Notes under the pieces: model-generated
Told to the model about the DNA's origin: nothing
The model's input: the letters and a program-made list of their open reading frames with translations, nothing else
Database searches by the model: none
Program-made: the position numbers and the translations under genes
NCBI RefSeq assembly: GCF_027244095.1
Contig: NC_069658.1
Coordinates: forward strand, 119,094,501 to 119,158,500
Length of the DNA stretch: 64,000 nt
Direction of reading: 5' to 3'
Origin: Hemicordylus capensis
Taxonomy: Eukaryota; Chordata; Lepidosauria; Squamata; Cordylidae
In this document: piece by piece, positions 33,511 to 45,490 of the stretch
Layout: each line of letters starts with the position of its first letter
How positions within the stretch are numbered: the stretch's first letter is position 1

Positions 33511-33737
33511 GTCCCGCTGCCCCAGACTTAGTGCTCCGGCCAGCCCCAGAGGACTGATTTACCCACTGACCCCAATTGGTAGACCAACTCGCCCCAGAAA
33601 AACATAGGCCTCAAAATGGCACTTAAAACACTCAAAATGGGGTTGTTGTTTTTCGAGCTTGAAACAGGCTGATTAGGGTGTTTTGTTTCAAGCTCAAAAC
33701 AGCCTGTTCCAAGCTCGAATCAATTTGCACATCGATA
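33012..33737. mobile_element. hAT-type foldback element, TAGGGATGTGC family, with target duplication
   Basis: ATAAGCGG (33004-33011) and ATAAGCAG (33738-33745) form an 8-bp target duplication with one mismatch. The left tip is TAGGGATGTGCACAAAAC and the right tip reversed is TATCGATGTGCAAATTG. The arms mirror each other (CACTCAAAATG... CATTTTGAGGCCT near 33130-33175 against AGGCCTCAAAATGGC near 33606), with a central hairpin GGAGGACTGGTCTA / AGACCAGTCCTCC at about 33384-33417. A (GT)n run at 33463-33508 has expanded within the right arm. No coding. Confidence 0.85.
33463..33508. repeat. (GT)n microsatellite
   Basis: About 23 GT units within the right arm of the foldback element; alternating purine-pyrimidine runs like this favour Z-DNA. 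Confidence 0.95.
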
Positions 33738-34437
33738 ATAAGCAGAGCCCTGCCATTTTCAACATTCAGTTGCTTGGAATACATGCCAATAATGTGATAC
33801 TGTACCATATTTGAAGCTTCTTGGCTACTTTTAGGAAGAGTACTGATATTGTGTCAAGGCACCTTTTACACCATATATAGTTGACTACATTATAAAACAA
33901 ATAATCTTAAATGTTACAACACTGCTAGTTGTATCCACCCTGGTCCCTAAAATGAATGGGGTTTTTTACAGGAGGGTTCTCATTCAGCAGTGGACTGTGT
34001 TTCTAGGAAAGGCTGTGCATATGTGTGTGTAAGATTATTAGTGCTAGTGATAGGGAGTATCACTAAACAGTAAGATTATTAGTGCTAGTGATAGGGAGTA
34101 GGCAGAATTCAGGTCCCACCTACCTCACTCCTCAACAGAGGAGCAGCTCTGCTCTGTCACTGAAAATCTGAAAAATGCTATGTATATGCAACTTGAACCG
34201 CTTGCTTGGTGGATCTTTTGAGTGCTGAGAACTGCTTACTTAGCAATTGCTTGGTGAAGAGAAAAGAACAATGTTTTTATTCATTTCTTTAGAAAATTGC
34301 TAGAATGCTTTTCTATTTAAAAAATGCACAAAGCAGTGACTCGCAAAACAATAAAAATAAACAATTAGGGAATAACCATTCCAGAGTGATAACAACAGCA
34401 GATTTAGACAAGGCTAAAAACCATGATGGATATGGCA

Positions 34438-34694
34438 GTTGTTGTTGTTGTTGTTGTTATTATTATTATTATTATTTTATATCCTGCTCTTCCTCTAAGG
34501 AGCCCAGAGTGGTGTACTACATACTTAAGTTTCTCCTCACAACAACCCTGTGAAGTAGGTTAGGCTGAGAGAGAATTGACTGGCCCAGAGTCAGACGTGA
34601 CTGGCCCAGCTAGTGTCATGGCTGAATGGGGATTTGAACTCGGGTCTCCCCAGTCCTAGTCCAGCACTCTAACCACTACACCATGCTGGCTCTA
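34438..34694 (-). mobile_element. tRNA-derived SINE (Squam/MIR-like type) with (AAT/AAC)n tail
   Basis: On the minus strand: AGAGCCAGCATGGTGTAGTG then GTTAGAGTGCTGGACTAGGA (A-box region), GAGACCCGAGTTCAAATCCC (B box, about 34629-34648), a core GGGCCAGTCACGTCTGACTC, TCAGCCTAACCTACTTCACA, GGGTTGTTGTGAGGAG, and a trinucleotide tail at 34438-34480. This is a widespread squamate tRNA-SINE layout; the exact subfamily name is not certain. Confidence 0.75.
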
Positions 34695-34697
34695 TGG

Positions 34698-36914
34698 GCA
34701 TGGCCATAGCATGGAAGCTCAACACAAGGCATATACATTTTGTTCTCAGGTAGTAAGATGCGAAGACAGAGTGTAAAATTAGAAGTGACCCTTAGAATTC
34801 TTGCACTGAAAAGGAAACTAGAAGTTTGGTGGTTTAGAAAGTGGTGTAGGCAACTTCTACAGATGTTTGTACCCACCGAAGAGAAAAGTGGAGGATGCCC
34901 TACTCCCAAGATTTAGATCACATGGTGATTGTGGCCTCAGGGCCATATATCAGAGTGACAGTTACCCAGAATTCAGGGCCAGTGAGCAATGTGGCTAGCC
35001 TTTGTTCATGAGTACTGAGAGTCACCCCTCTGTGCATCTGTCTCTGAGTCACTCAGCTGTGACAGTGACAATTTTACTAAATATTACTAAGCCTTCTGTT
35101 GCTCTCTGTTTGTAAGAATGCTTTGCCTTGGCTGCAGCTATCTTCTGTTCTGCCTCACTTGTCTGACACCAAAATGACACCTAGAGAGCAAAAGATGAGC
35201 TCTAATGCCGCTCTGTAGCTCAAGTCTTCCAAGGCCAGGAGTTAATTTGTGCCTGTTGCTCAGTCCTCTGCACTTTGGTCTGCAAGTCACACGAGCTGAA
35301 TGCTCTCTTGCAGCTGTGCAGGTTGAGGCACTGACATTGAAGTTGCACATGTAAGGATAATGTTTATTCACTCTGTCATTTCCTTTTCTTCTTTTAAGAG
35401 AGGTTATAGCTAAAGGTCAAGGGAGAGCCACTGTCTATTTTTTTTCGTCGGCTGAAACAAAAATCAATTGAAGGACCTAGAACACGATAAGTTATGTTAC
35501 CGCGCTACACTTGTGTGTATTCCCATTGGAGACCTATCAGTGTGAGCTAGCACTGTTGGGAAATCTCTCCAGCTGCCCCAGCTAATCAATACCTTTGTTC
35601 ATTATACTGTCTCTGATGAATATGGATAATGATTGGGCGTGCATGAGTCAGGTGACTAGAAATAACTGTGCCTCATGAAAGATCAATCGAAATATTTTTT
35701 CCCCAGTATTACTTCATTGAATATTCCCTCCCCCGCTTCCCCCCCTTTAAACATATTCTCACAGTGTTGATAGAGCAATATCATCGCAGGAGCAGCTTTA
35801 TTAAATTAGAGGCGCTTAATCTACTGTCATATTGTCAACTTACAATGAGCAAAGGAACAGAGCAAGTTTTCAGGGTGTGCATACTGGCTTGCTCTCAGGC
35901 TATGTCTGAAGCCATCTTTATGGGTGCCTGCTAATTTTGCAGCTCCCACTATTTAAAAAAAACCCTTTAAAAGACCTGTTTCAGAGGAATGTGTGTCAAT
36001 TATAAATATGTTATGACAAGTGAAAAGATCATACGTATTATTATTTCCATGCAGAACTACATTAACTATGACATTAAATATCAGAGGATGATGGGTAGAT
36101 GACTGAACAGAGATTGTCTTACTCCACATTGAAACTAGCTGGATGTATCATTTGATTCAGATGGGGATGTGTGCTTCCACTGAGGGCACTAGTCGTACAC
36201 ACAATTTGATTTGAGCTGCACTGCGGCCTGAAATGGGTCAGATACCACCCATAGGTGGCATGCTAAAAAAAGCAAAACGGAGAGAGAGTGTGCCAGCTCC
36301 AACCATCTAAACAGCCTTGTCTACAATCTTGTCTTTTAAATTTCTCTCTCAAGTTGTAAGAAACTTTTGCAGCTGCAGTTTTGATGGACATCTGGAAGCA
36401 AACTGAAAGTGGCTGCCTTTTCTTCAATCTTTTTGTTAGCAAGTAACAAGGACATCTCGCACCTGTGAGCATAACTAACACCAGTGTTCTTCCAGGTAAA
36501 TGGAGACTGGTGTGGAGGGGAAGATAATATTGTCTTTCCATTCTTCCTGAGCCAACAGACACCTATTTTCAATCAAAGTTTCAGCTGCCCTGTTTTAAAC
36601 CAACCACCTTCCCCCTCCTCCTGGCTAAGATAAGCCTTTCTCTCTTTGCACCCTCTCATCATCCACACCTCGAACACTTTTACCACAGCTGATATAGTAG
36701 GCAGCAGGTGGGCTATGTATGTCCACCTGCATTCTCCCCATTAGGAAGACAATTAGAAGTGATTTGGCAAAACATTACAAGGGGAACCTCACTGACTGCA
36801 GTACCTTAGATATTCTGGACAAAAGGTATGCTGGCAGGTGTCAAGGATTAGCCAACACACACTGACCAGGGCCCATGCCCATCAGAGGACCTACAGCTAA
36901 CCCCCGAGACCTGT
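34698..36914. other. Unique intergenic DNA, candidate conserved non-coding block
   Basis: Repeat-free. 35560-35940 is AT-rich with several homeodomain-type TAAT/ATTA words and no coding potential. It resembles conserved non-coding DNA near developmental regulators; this is an impression from composition only. Confidence 0.3.
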
Positions 36915-37037
36915 CTACCCAGTGCCCATTCTACTGCTCCAGCCATGAGTAATCATGCTACAGGAAGAGCATTTGCTGCTGCCTCCTTGATTAGCATGAT
37001 TACTCATGGCTGGAGCAGTAGCATGGGCATGGGGTAG
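36915..37037. repeat. Foldback (inverted repeat, 46-bp arms)
   Basis: Left arm 36915-36960 (core GCTCCAGCCATGAGTAATCA) and right arm 36992-37037 are reverse complements with few mismatches, separated by a 31-base loop. Next to it GGCATGGGCATGGGGTAGGC is repeated. Likely a MITE relic; no target duplication was found. Confidence 0.7.
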
Positions 37038-39699
37038 GCGTTGGCATGGGCATGGGGTAGGCAGTTTCTCCCTTTCCCCAGCCCTGATAAACTTATTTAC
37101 TGGCAGCAGCTGATCCTCCTTTAGTACTGTAGTTCACAGCTGGAGTGGCAGCCCCACTTTAGAATTCCCAGGTATTCTGAATTCTCAGGTACACAGCAGG
37201 AACTGGAGTGTCTCAAAATTCTAAATGGCACTGCCATCTATAGCAGTGTTGCCACTGCTGCCAATGTCCAATAAGCTTACTAGAATCCAACGAAGATGAG
37301 CTTTTTGAGTTGTGGCAGCAGTAACGGTGGCAGAGGCTTCTTCTTCAGTACCACTGCCTGTGCTGTCACCATTCTAGAATTTCCAAATGTCCAGCCCTGC
37401 TGAAATATGTCAGGTGGCTGGGATATCTGGGATTCTAAAATGATGCTACTGCCTTAATTAGTGCTGAAGAACACCACTAATATGCCCATTGGTAAGTTTG
37501 CTGGGATGGGAGATGGGACCAGGCAGGCTGGGATCTGGGGGATAAGTGATGGGGTGGGCGGGCTGTATGGTATGGGGAGCATCATGGAGAGCTTTTCCTG
37601 GGGACCCACCAAAACTGGACATTGGTGTTGTCCGTTTGTAACAGTGGGGAGGGGAGAGGGTTGGGCTTTGGCTCAGTGGGGGAAATAACTCTACTTCCTT
37701 GACACACAACCAAAGCCATATTCCTACAAAGTTCTTCAGTGGAGAAAGTTCTGCAAATATTTACAGAACCTAGAGTGTTTTTGGTTTTGGTTAGTTAGTT
37801 TTTTTAGTATTGAAATGTGGGTTCATGACATTTCTAGCTCAGAACCAGTCATGAAGTGTTGGAGAGACACCTAATTAAAATCGACCCCTCCTAAGTTTTG
37901 TATATGAATGATTGATTCTGCAAGAAACAAAGCAAAGTAGTATGTCAAATTAAAAAAACAGAGGTATAGTAACTGGACCACTATGTACATGGTCAAGGTT
38001 TACCTTTAACGGACCTTTGCTCATAGCATGCCGGCCATATGAATCATTCGTCACATGTGCATACTGCAATATGTTATCACAATAGTTTAGGGCTGATTCA
38101 CACACTCAAATAATCATCTGATACTGTAGCCATTTAGTGATGGGCATGTACGTGTGCACTTGCCCTCAGAGCCACTATGCACTTTGTACAGTTAAAGAGC
38201 TATACAATCCTTATCTTGTTTTTCCTCAGAGCAGCTCTGGGTTTCCCTCCCTTTTATAGATGGAAGATGAATTACTACTACTACTACTACTACTACTAAT
38301 ACTAATAATAATAATAAACAACTTTGTTAGCATAGAACATATTGTTTCTCTGGGTGGCTGACAACACAACATTAAAACATGAGATAAAAACATACAGCAA
38401 ATTAAATCATAATAGACCAAAAAAGTGGTGGTGGTAGTAAGAAAATACAGAATACAAAGACACACACCCCCGCCCCGCCATTTTCAGCCATGGAGACTGT
38501 GGCTGCTGTGCTAAGTTTGCAGACCCAAGCAGAGGGTCTATTCATCTGTGGGAAACAGGGTTTGAGTCCTTCAGTCCCCACCCTAACCACCCCCATATAA
38601 TCATGTGAAAGGCCCTTGTATTTAACAGCATTTTCAGTAAAGATAAAGTAAACCATTATTATGACATTTGTGTGCTTTCTGGAGATATGGGATGGCCTTC
38701 ATGGCCTCACATGGCACGGAGCTATCGTTTTGGGAAGACGGATCTGATGCCAGGTTACAAAGTTCATGTTCAACCTGAGCTTTAGAAAGGGCCCTTGAAG
38801 CGCTATGATGTTACCTTTTGTAAGCTGAAGTATCACACCCCAGTTGTGCTGTGTACAACATTCAACAACTGTGACACATATGTCCACAAGGGAGCCCACT
38901 ACTAAGGTGCTCACAAAAGACTTTTATATAACTTTTCCAAAATTTAAAACACCACAGAACAGAAAGCCTAATGAGTGATTAATCTCTCACATAGAACTTC
39001 TTTAATGCAAGACCGCTTACCCGAATTAGAAGGGGCATTGGGCAAAATCTGGGTAACATGCAATTTACAGCCACCATGCATGCACTTGATGTGAAAAGAC
39101 ATGCTGCAAGACAGAAAACAGAAAGAATGAAATGTCAAATTAACAACAGGACTTTTAATTTTTAAAAAAAAGACTAATGGAAAAGGCTTGTTTAGGGTAC
39201 ATACAGTATTCATGAAGCTACCACTGTCACAATAATCAGAGCAAGCTTCTCAATTCCCTTGGTGAAGCTGTGCTTAGTAGTGCATTCTTTGGCCCTACAG
39301 GCCGCAGTCAGCAACATGAAATCCACATGACTGAGGCAGGATGATTAGAAGTCTACTTAGAGAAGACTTTGCCCTGACTAGCAAAACAGAGCAATGGCCA
39401 TACACCCATCACATGCCCTTTCCCCCTCTTCCTTAAGCAGCAAGGCCAGCAGCAAAACCTGCGTGTGGATCTCCCACAAACGCACTGTGGCTTAATGCCT
39501 CCATAAAGCAATTAGTTTCTACATAAGCAGGCAAAAGTGCCATCACCGACAGCATTTCTCAGCTGACCTTTTGTTAAGAAGTCATCTTGTTACTGTCTGC
39601 CTGATAGTGGGATCGAGCAGCCAGTGGCAGCCTTGGGCTTCCCAAAGACAAATTGAAGAACTCCAGATGGGGCCTCCTTTCACTCACTCCAGATGTGTG

Positions 39700-39742
<43 letters not shown>

Positions 39743-40984
39743 GCGCGCACTTCAGGGAACCTGTGAGGGAAGGCCCTGTTCTTGTACGCAATTTCCCCTT
39801 CACAAGGGATAAGCAGGCAATTACGCATCCTTTTATAGTTGATGTCCAAGTGCTGAACTTGAAAGGAAACTATTAGTTTGTGTCCCTTCAGGGCCAACGC
39901 AATAACTAGCCGGGAGAGATGGGGCGGAGGAAGAGAGGGTGTTGACTGCTGTTAGTGTGACAGTTTTGTCAGCAGAGTTCACATTAGTGGAAGGTAATAA
40001 AGTGACAAGCAAGTTATTAGAAAGATATGAGGCAAAATTGAACTGAAGCTTCTTGCTACTCACTTTGGCTTTTTCCTGCTTGGTAATGGCCCGCTATTTG
40101 TTACAAGTTGAGCCTTGGCTTGATCTCTTATATATAAAAAAACTAGAAGTATTTATTTTTTTTACAGTAAAGGTCACATGAATTTATTATAGCACATTAG
40201 AAGAGAGAAATGAAAAAAATGTTTTATGACAACTTTAGTACGTCAGGATTTAAAAACAATACGGCTTCTTCATAATGAACTATCATGCTGACAAGGATCA
40301 GCAGACTTCTCAAAATTGCTTTTGCTTAACCCTTCCACGTCAAGGAATTTCCCCACTCCTCAGTTCTAATACCAAAAGATGTGAATACAGTTTTGAAGAC
40401 TTCTTAATTACCACCTTGGGTGCAATTAGGAAGGAATCTTCTTTTCATTTACTTTGCCTAGTAAAGACTGCCAAATGTATTTGAGATAGTGGATTGAATC
40501 AAAATCAAGGGCACCGTAATGGCGTAGCATCGCAGTTCAGGGGTGATGATCCACACAAGAATTGCCCTTTTGCATGAATGCTGTATGTACCAAAAGGTGC
40601 TGTATTGCGGGGTGGAGACTAAGCAAGTGGGAGTGCTTTTGTAGTATTCTTAAACCATGCCAACTTTGACAGAATCACACAGTAGTGTGTGTTCTGGAGG
40701 AGGGAGATAGGTGAACTATTTCAGACGCCTCTCCTCCAACACGTCATTGATGTTCTCAAAGCCTCCTGTTTAGGGGAAGGGAAGGACATATCTCTGCATG
40801 CTGGAAAATCCCTCCGTTCTGTAGTATATGTCATTTGTATGTATAACATACTGTTCGCAAAGACTTTAGGCAAGTAACCATAACACTAGACAGCAAATAT
40901 AAAAAATGTCACTAAACTTGAGTTAGAATTCTTTTAACTAGTCAAATATTACAAAGCCTTTCTCTCCCCTCAACCTAATGGCTG
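37038..40984. other. Mostly unique intergenic DNA with microsatellites
   Basis: (CTA)n lies at about 38273-38300, and (AC)n followed by GCGCGCGC at about 39701-39748. No interspersed repeat family or gene recognised otherwise. Confidence 0.4.
39701..39748. repeat. (AC)n-(GC)n microsatellite
   Basis: About 20 AC units passing directly into ACGCGCGCGC, a strongly Z-DNA-prone run. Confidence 0.95.
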
Positions 40985-41310
40985 AATGCCATCCACCCAA
41001 AACCAGCTCAAAGGGAAAGGTCTTTCAGTGCTTCTGAAAGGTGCCAGGATTGGACGTGTTTCCAAAAGGAAAGGAGTACCATTGTGTTGCAACAGCCACC
41101 AAGAATACCTCTGTTCAAATCCTTGCTTTTTGGACATAACACATCCAAAGTATTAAAGTAGCACTCTTGGCAATTTAGAGAACATCAGGGGATGTAGGGA
41201 GGCAGTGAATAGGTCTCTTAGGTATGTTGGGCCAAAGGCATTTAGGGCATTCAACAGTAATACTGAATAAAGTTCAAAAGAAAAACAGTGGAGCTGTAGG
41301 TGCATAGTAG
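40985..41310 (-). mobile_element. L2-type LINE C-terminal relic
   Basis: The plus strand parallels the antisense of the L2 copy at 62291-62560: GTCTTTCAGTGCTTCTGAAA, AGGAGTACCATTGTGTTGCA, then TCTCTTAGGTATGTTGGGCC, AAAGGCATTTAGGGCATTCA compared with TCTAAGATATCTCGGACCCA, AGCCGTTCAGGACTTTAAAG. Highly diverged. Confidence 0.5.
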
Positions 41311-41769
41311 CATAATGTGTAGAATGAAAAACATATTCATGAACAAATTATTCTTCTGTGAAAAAGAAAGTGATTATGACAAAATCATGGACTAGGCTGG
41401 CCTTCATCTAGTATGGTAGCATCACGGCCACCATTTTGCTATGCTTCTATACACAGAGGGGTGACATGCAGAAACAAAAAAGAACTGATTAGGTGTTTGC
41501 CACTTACCGTCTTCCACTGGAAGAGTCCAGCTGCTGCTTTAGATCTGCTAACCTATTATTTTTTTATTGAAAAACATTTCTGTTTAGGTAAAACATAAAA
41601 GATGGGATGCAAGCAATGGCGGTAATGTTTTCTTTTCAGTTTAAAAACAATCAGCAGAAAAACTCAGGAGGGACATAAAAACATACTTTACAATTTTTAT
41701 TTTGTAAATTCAGGACATTATTAGCCAAGTGGAAATGTTAAAGAAGTTCATTGAGCTTCTTTTAGTTAA

Positions 41770-41890
41770 GGCAGGAGTTCTCAATCTTAGGTCTCCAGGT
41801 GTTCTTGGACAACAACTCCAACTATGCCAAGCCTGAGGATGATGGGTTGTAGTGCAGCATCTGTGGACCCAAGGCTGAAAACATCTGAGT
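41770..41890. mobile_element. Degenerate foldback MITE
   Basis: Positions 41776-41830 and 41835-41890 are inverted copies (TTCTCAATCTTAGGTCTCCA ... CAACAACTCCAACTATGCC against GTTTTCAGCCTTGGGTCC ... ACTACAACCCATCATCCTC reversed). Similar ACTACAACTCCCAT blocks occur at 17850 and 28527. Confidence 0.6.
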
Positions 41891-42225
41891 TAAGGTAAAG
41901 CAAAAAAACCACCACCGCAAATAAAAATAAAAAAACTGAGTCATCCCAAGAAGAAGGTCTGTATTTCAGAGTTAGGCTAATCACATAGGGCATACACATA
42001 ACCCTGCCTAAAGATGCAGTTTGCTGTATTTGTGAGGTTCAGCAGAACACATGCACCCTGAAAGGTAATGTAACCCACCTTCCTCTCTGTAGCCATAGGT
42101 TAAAGAAAGGCTGCAATTATTATATTGGATTAAAATATTTCTGTGTACTTTTACAGTATTATTAGCATCATATTTCAGTTTTATGTTATCCTCATTTTGC
42201 TGGCAGCATTTCTTTTGGGTGAGCC

Positions 42226-42421
42226 TGTCAAACCACTGGTCCATCTTTCCCAGTTACTGCCCACTATGGCTGGCAGGATCTCTCCAGAGTCTTCGGCAGA
42301 GCTCTTCTCTAGTGCCTCCAAGCTGAGATCTTTTCACTGGAGATACCAGGGAATGAACCTGAGACCTATGCTTTCATTTAAAGTATGAAGCACTAAACCA
42401 CTAAGCTATGGCCCTTCCTCT
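42226..42421 (-). mobile_element. tRNA-derived SINE
   Basis: On the minus strand: GGCCATAGCTTAGTGGTTTA (A box), CTCAGGTTCATTCCCTGG (B box, about 42346-42363), a body with ATCCTGCCAGCCATAGTGGG and a tail GATGGACCAGTGGTTTGAC. Body and tail resemble the SINE group at 32020-32849. Confidence 0.75.
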
Positions 42422-44337
42422 ACCTTATATATATAAAAGTGGTGGTAGTAGTCTTCATAGCTGAAGCTGTGTAGAGGGAGAGAAAAGTTCTAACCTTAGT
42501 ATGGTGCACAAGCTGAGAACTAATCAATACTAATTCTAAACAAGAGAGAACTCAGCAATAAAACAACATTTTTGCTAAATTAAAAAATGTGTGCCAAAAT
42601 TTTGAATTTGAAATTGCATATTTGAAATTAAAATTTTGAATTACCTCAAATTAGAATGCTTTAGGCTTATTAGCATCTCTCTCTTTGAGAGAATGTCAAA
42701 TATAAAATCTCATAAGCAATCAGCTGTTGAATCCTAAACACCATTGCATACTGCACCTTTTCAATAAGTTCAAATATTTACCCGAAATGTCATTGGATGC
42801 CAAATACCAAAATCAAATATTCTATGACTGCTTGAATCCTCAAAGAATATCAGGTGAATTTATAGAGGAGCATTTTGGAGATAATTTTTGAGAATATATT
42901 AATTTCAGCTTTAAATGAAAGCAAGAGTAAAATTTACTTATTTTCTCTGTGACATATATGATATTGTCAAGGAAGCAATTGTGTGATCAGTCCTGGAAAA
43001 AATGCATTTTGTCTTTCCCACATGGAAATAAATGTGCTAAATACAGCTTGGGAACTTGTGCGTTCTACTTTTTTCCAATTAAATTATTATTTGATGACTG
43101 AACACTTGTATTGCATGCAAGTCTGTTACCGCAATGTCACTGCTGTGCTTGCTGCAGGTTAATTGATGCCTGTATTTTGCATTCTGACCCCCCGCTTCAG
43201 AGGGTGAAGGTTGATGGGAAGGCTGTATTTTTAGTCATCCTGTGGAAACAAAATTGACAACTGTGATTTAAAGGCACAGACACCCCAACCATAATGTTTG
43301 CATATTTGCCTTCCACACTAGTGCATTGTCATTTTTATGAAGCTGTAGAGGTGCAGTGGGTTAGCACATCCTGTCTTAAAACATTTAACCTCCCCCCCAC
43401 ACACCTAGATACATTCATCTGCAATGATCTTTGTGCCGCTGAAGACAATGAAAGTATGTAGACAATACCTGGAGATGTGCATTCTCATTCACATTGTAAA
43501 GTGTAAGAAAATGCATGGCCCCATCTACATTGTGCTGTGAATGCGGGCCTCAATGGATTCCTTATGTCTGAATGTACATTGCAATCCAATACGCTCCTGC
43601 ATCTAAGCAGCCAGTATAAAAATATATACAAAAGCCACCTCCAGATTCCTTGCTGGAAAGGGGCATTGTTGTGCAGCAAAGGAATGGGCCAGGGGACTGA
43701 ATCAGTTCTTTTAAATGGGTTGCATTTTTCAGAGATTTCAGCATGCTGAACCAAGAAATAGTTCAATGTGTGTTCTGATCATGACTATGAGTATCTTGCA
43801 AAATATCTGAAAAGTGGGTATTTAAATATCAGAATGTCGTGAGCTACAATAAGCCCACAGGCTGAAGTATTCACAAGACTAGCTGAACATGCCAAAATCT
43901 ACTAAAAACTCAGATCAAGTTAATTTCACATAATAATAAAACAGTAATGTGTAATAATGAATAAAAATCTGATCATACATTATATAGCAGGTAATATTTT
44001 TAACATCCTTATTTCACAGACAGCCCACTGGAGCTATTTCTAGTGTAAAGCTCAGGGCTAAAAACAGAGTGTGTGTAACACCCAATTAACATTAGCTCTT
44101 GCTTCTGTGTTTACATTTTCTGTGGAAACCAGTGTGGGACTGTGTATACTTTATTGACCATGAATCTATGTTCAATAAAATCACATATTAGATAGACCAC
44201 TCTGACTCTCCTCGAAATCGTCCAGTTATAGAGCTTCAAAAAGGAATACCATATACCTGTTATCACACGCTTTCAGAAAAGAAAAGAAAAAAGCACATTG
44301 TCACACATATACATGCACCAAAAATGGTTCAAGGAAT
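42422..44337. other. Unique AT-rich intergenic DNA
   Basis: No repeat or gene recognised. Confidence 0.4.
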
Positions 44338-44345
44338 ATTAGCAT

Positions 44346-44529
44346 CACTGTTCCCTCTAAGGTGCACACGCTCAAACATTTTGATGTCTGCTCAGTCAAT
44401 TTAAGATCCCGCTCAGGTTGAATCAGGAAGGCCCCACTCTGAATGCAGGTGGGCACACACTGCCTTGATACTGCCGCCCAGAACAAAACTCATTCCACAC
44501 ACAGGTGTAAAAAATTAGAGAGAACACTG
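44346..44529 (+). mobile_element. hAT-type MITE (CAGTGTTCCCTCTAA family, copy 2) with target duplication
   Basis: ATTAGCAT (44338-44345) and ATTTGCAT (44530-44537) form an 8-bp target duplication with one mismatch. The tips are CACTGTTCCCTCTAAGGTG and (reversed) CAGTGTTCTCTCTAATTTT. It aligns over its length with the reverse complement of 10470-10666. 184 bp, no coding. Confidence 0.85.
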
Positions 44530-44701
44530 ATTTGCATGCAGAATTATTTCTTCCAAAGCCAACAGTGATGCAGGTTTCCAAAGTTCTTTACCCAAGTCAA
44601 TCCGTGGCCAAGAAAACCTATCTTTATGCATGAAAAGGTGATTTTAGCCTCTCTGCAATGTACAGTATGCCTGTTACAGGGCCAATTCGTATGCTCTAAA
44701 A

Positions 44702-45223
44702 CAGGGCTGGCAACCTTTCAGAAGTGACGTGTCAAGTCTTCAGGAGCTGTTTGAGGATGGGTACTGCTTAAACTGAAGCTGCTCCCCCCCGCCCCCGGGT
44801 CTTGCTAGCTCTGCCCCAACCCCTGCATCAGCTAAGCTGTGACGTCCCACCCCATGCTCCAGCTGCTGGACTCACCAGCTGGTCTGCCTCTCGATCGTTC
44901 AGCACATTTGAGCGCTTTGTCTTCTCCACTGTGGGAGTTCATTAAAGAGTAGATCCTGGCATGTTTCGAGTAAAGACTCTTCTTCAGGGGAAGTGGTTTA
45001 CAAAGCAGAATACTCAGCTCTTAAGTGCTTTCCCCTCCTGTGTGCTTCTCCATTTTGGGAGCAGACAAAGCACAGAAGTTAGCTGCTGGAGGAGAGAGAG
45101 GCTATGTGCATGAGGAAGGCTGGCTGTCCCCCCCGGCCAGCCAGCGTGTCACTTCTTCCTTTAGCAGGCAGAGGACATCCAGGAGCAGCGGCAGCAATCT
45201 CTCGGACTATGCCAGCTGGTTGG

Positions 45224-45260
<37 letters not shown>

Positions 45261-45482
45261 TTTTTTTAAGCATGTGAAAGTTCAAGTGAGAGTGCCAACC
45301 AGCCAGCACAGGCATGGGGTGGGAATGCTGCTGCCAGTCCTGGATGTCTGCTGCCTGCTACAGCAAGCTGTGACACATTAACTAGAGGCAGGCTGTGGCC
45401 ATCACCTTAGCAGTATGAGTGCCGCTCAAGAATCATTTTGCGTACCACTTTTGGCATGTGTGCCGTAAGTTGCCTACCCCTG
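44702..45482. mobile_element. hAT-type non-autonomous element (CAGGGNTGGCAAC termini)
   Basis: CTCTAAAA (44694-44701) and CTCTAAAT (45483-45490) form an 8-bp target duplication with one mismatch. The left tip is CAGGGCTGGCAACCTTTCAG and the right tip reversed is CAGGGGTAGGCAACTTACGG, close to known hAT tips. The interior (781 bp) holds a (TC)n(AC)n run at 45227-45262 and no transposase; open frames through it are not protein-like. Confidence 0.85.
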
Positions 45483-45490
45483 CTCTAAAT

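Noticed and set aside
34600-34694. A tRNA gene
   Set aside because: A and B boxes are present but no cloverleaf 3' half; the sequence runs into a SINE core and simple-repeat tail.
44702-45482. Exon-like 118-codon frame at 45025-45381
   Set aside because: Falls inside a hAT element with a clear target duplication and spans a (TC)n(AC)n run.
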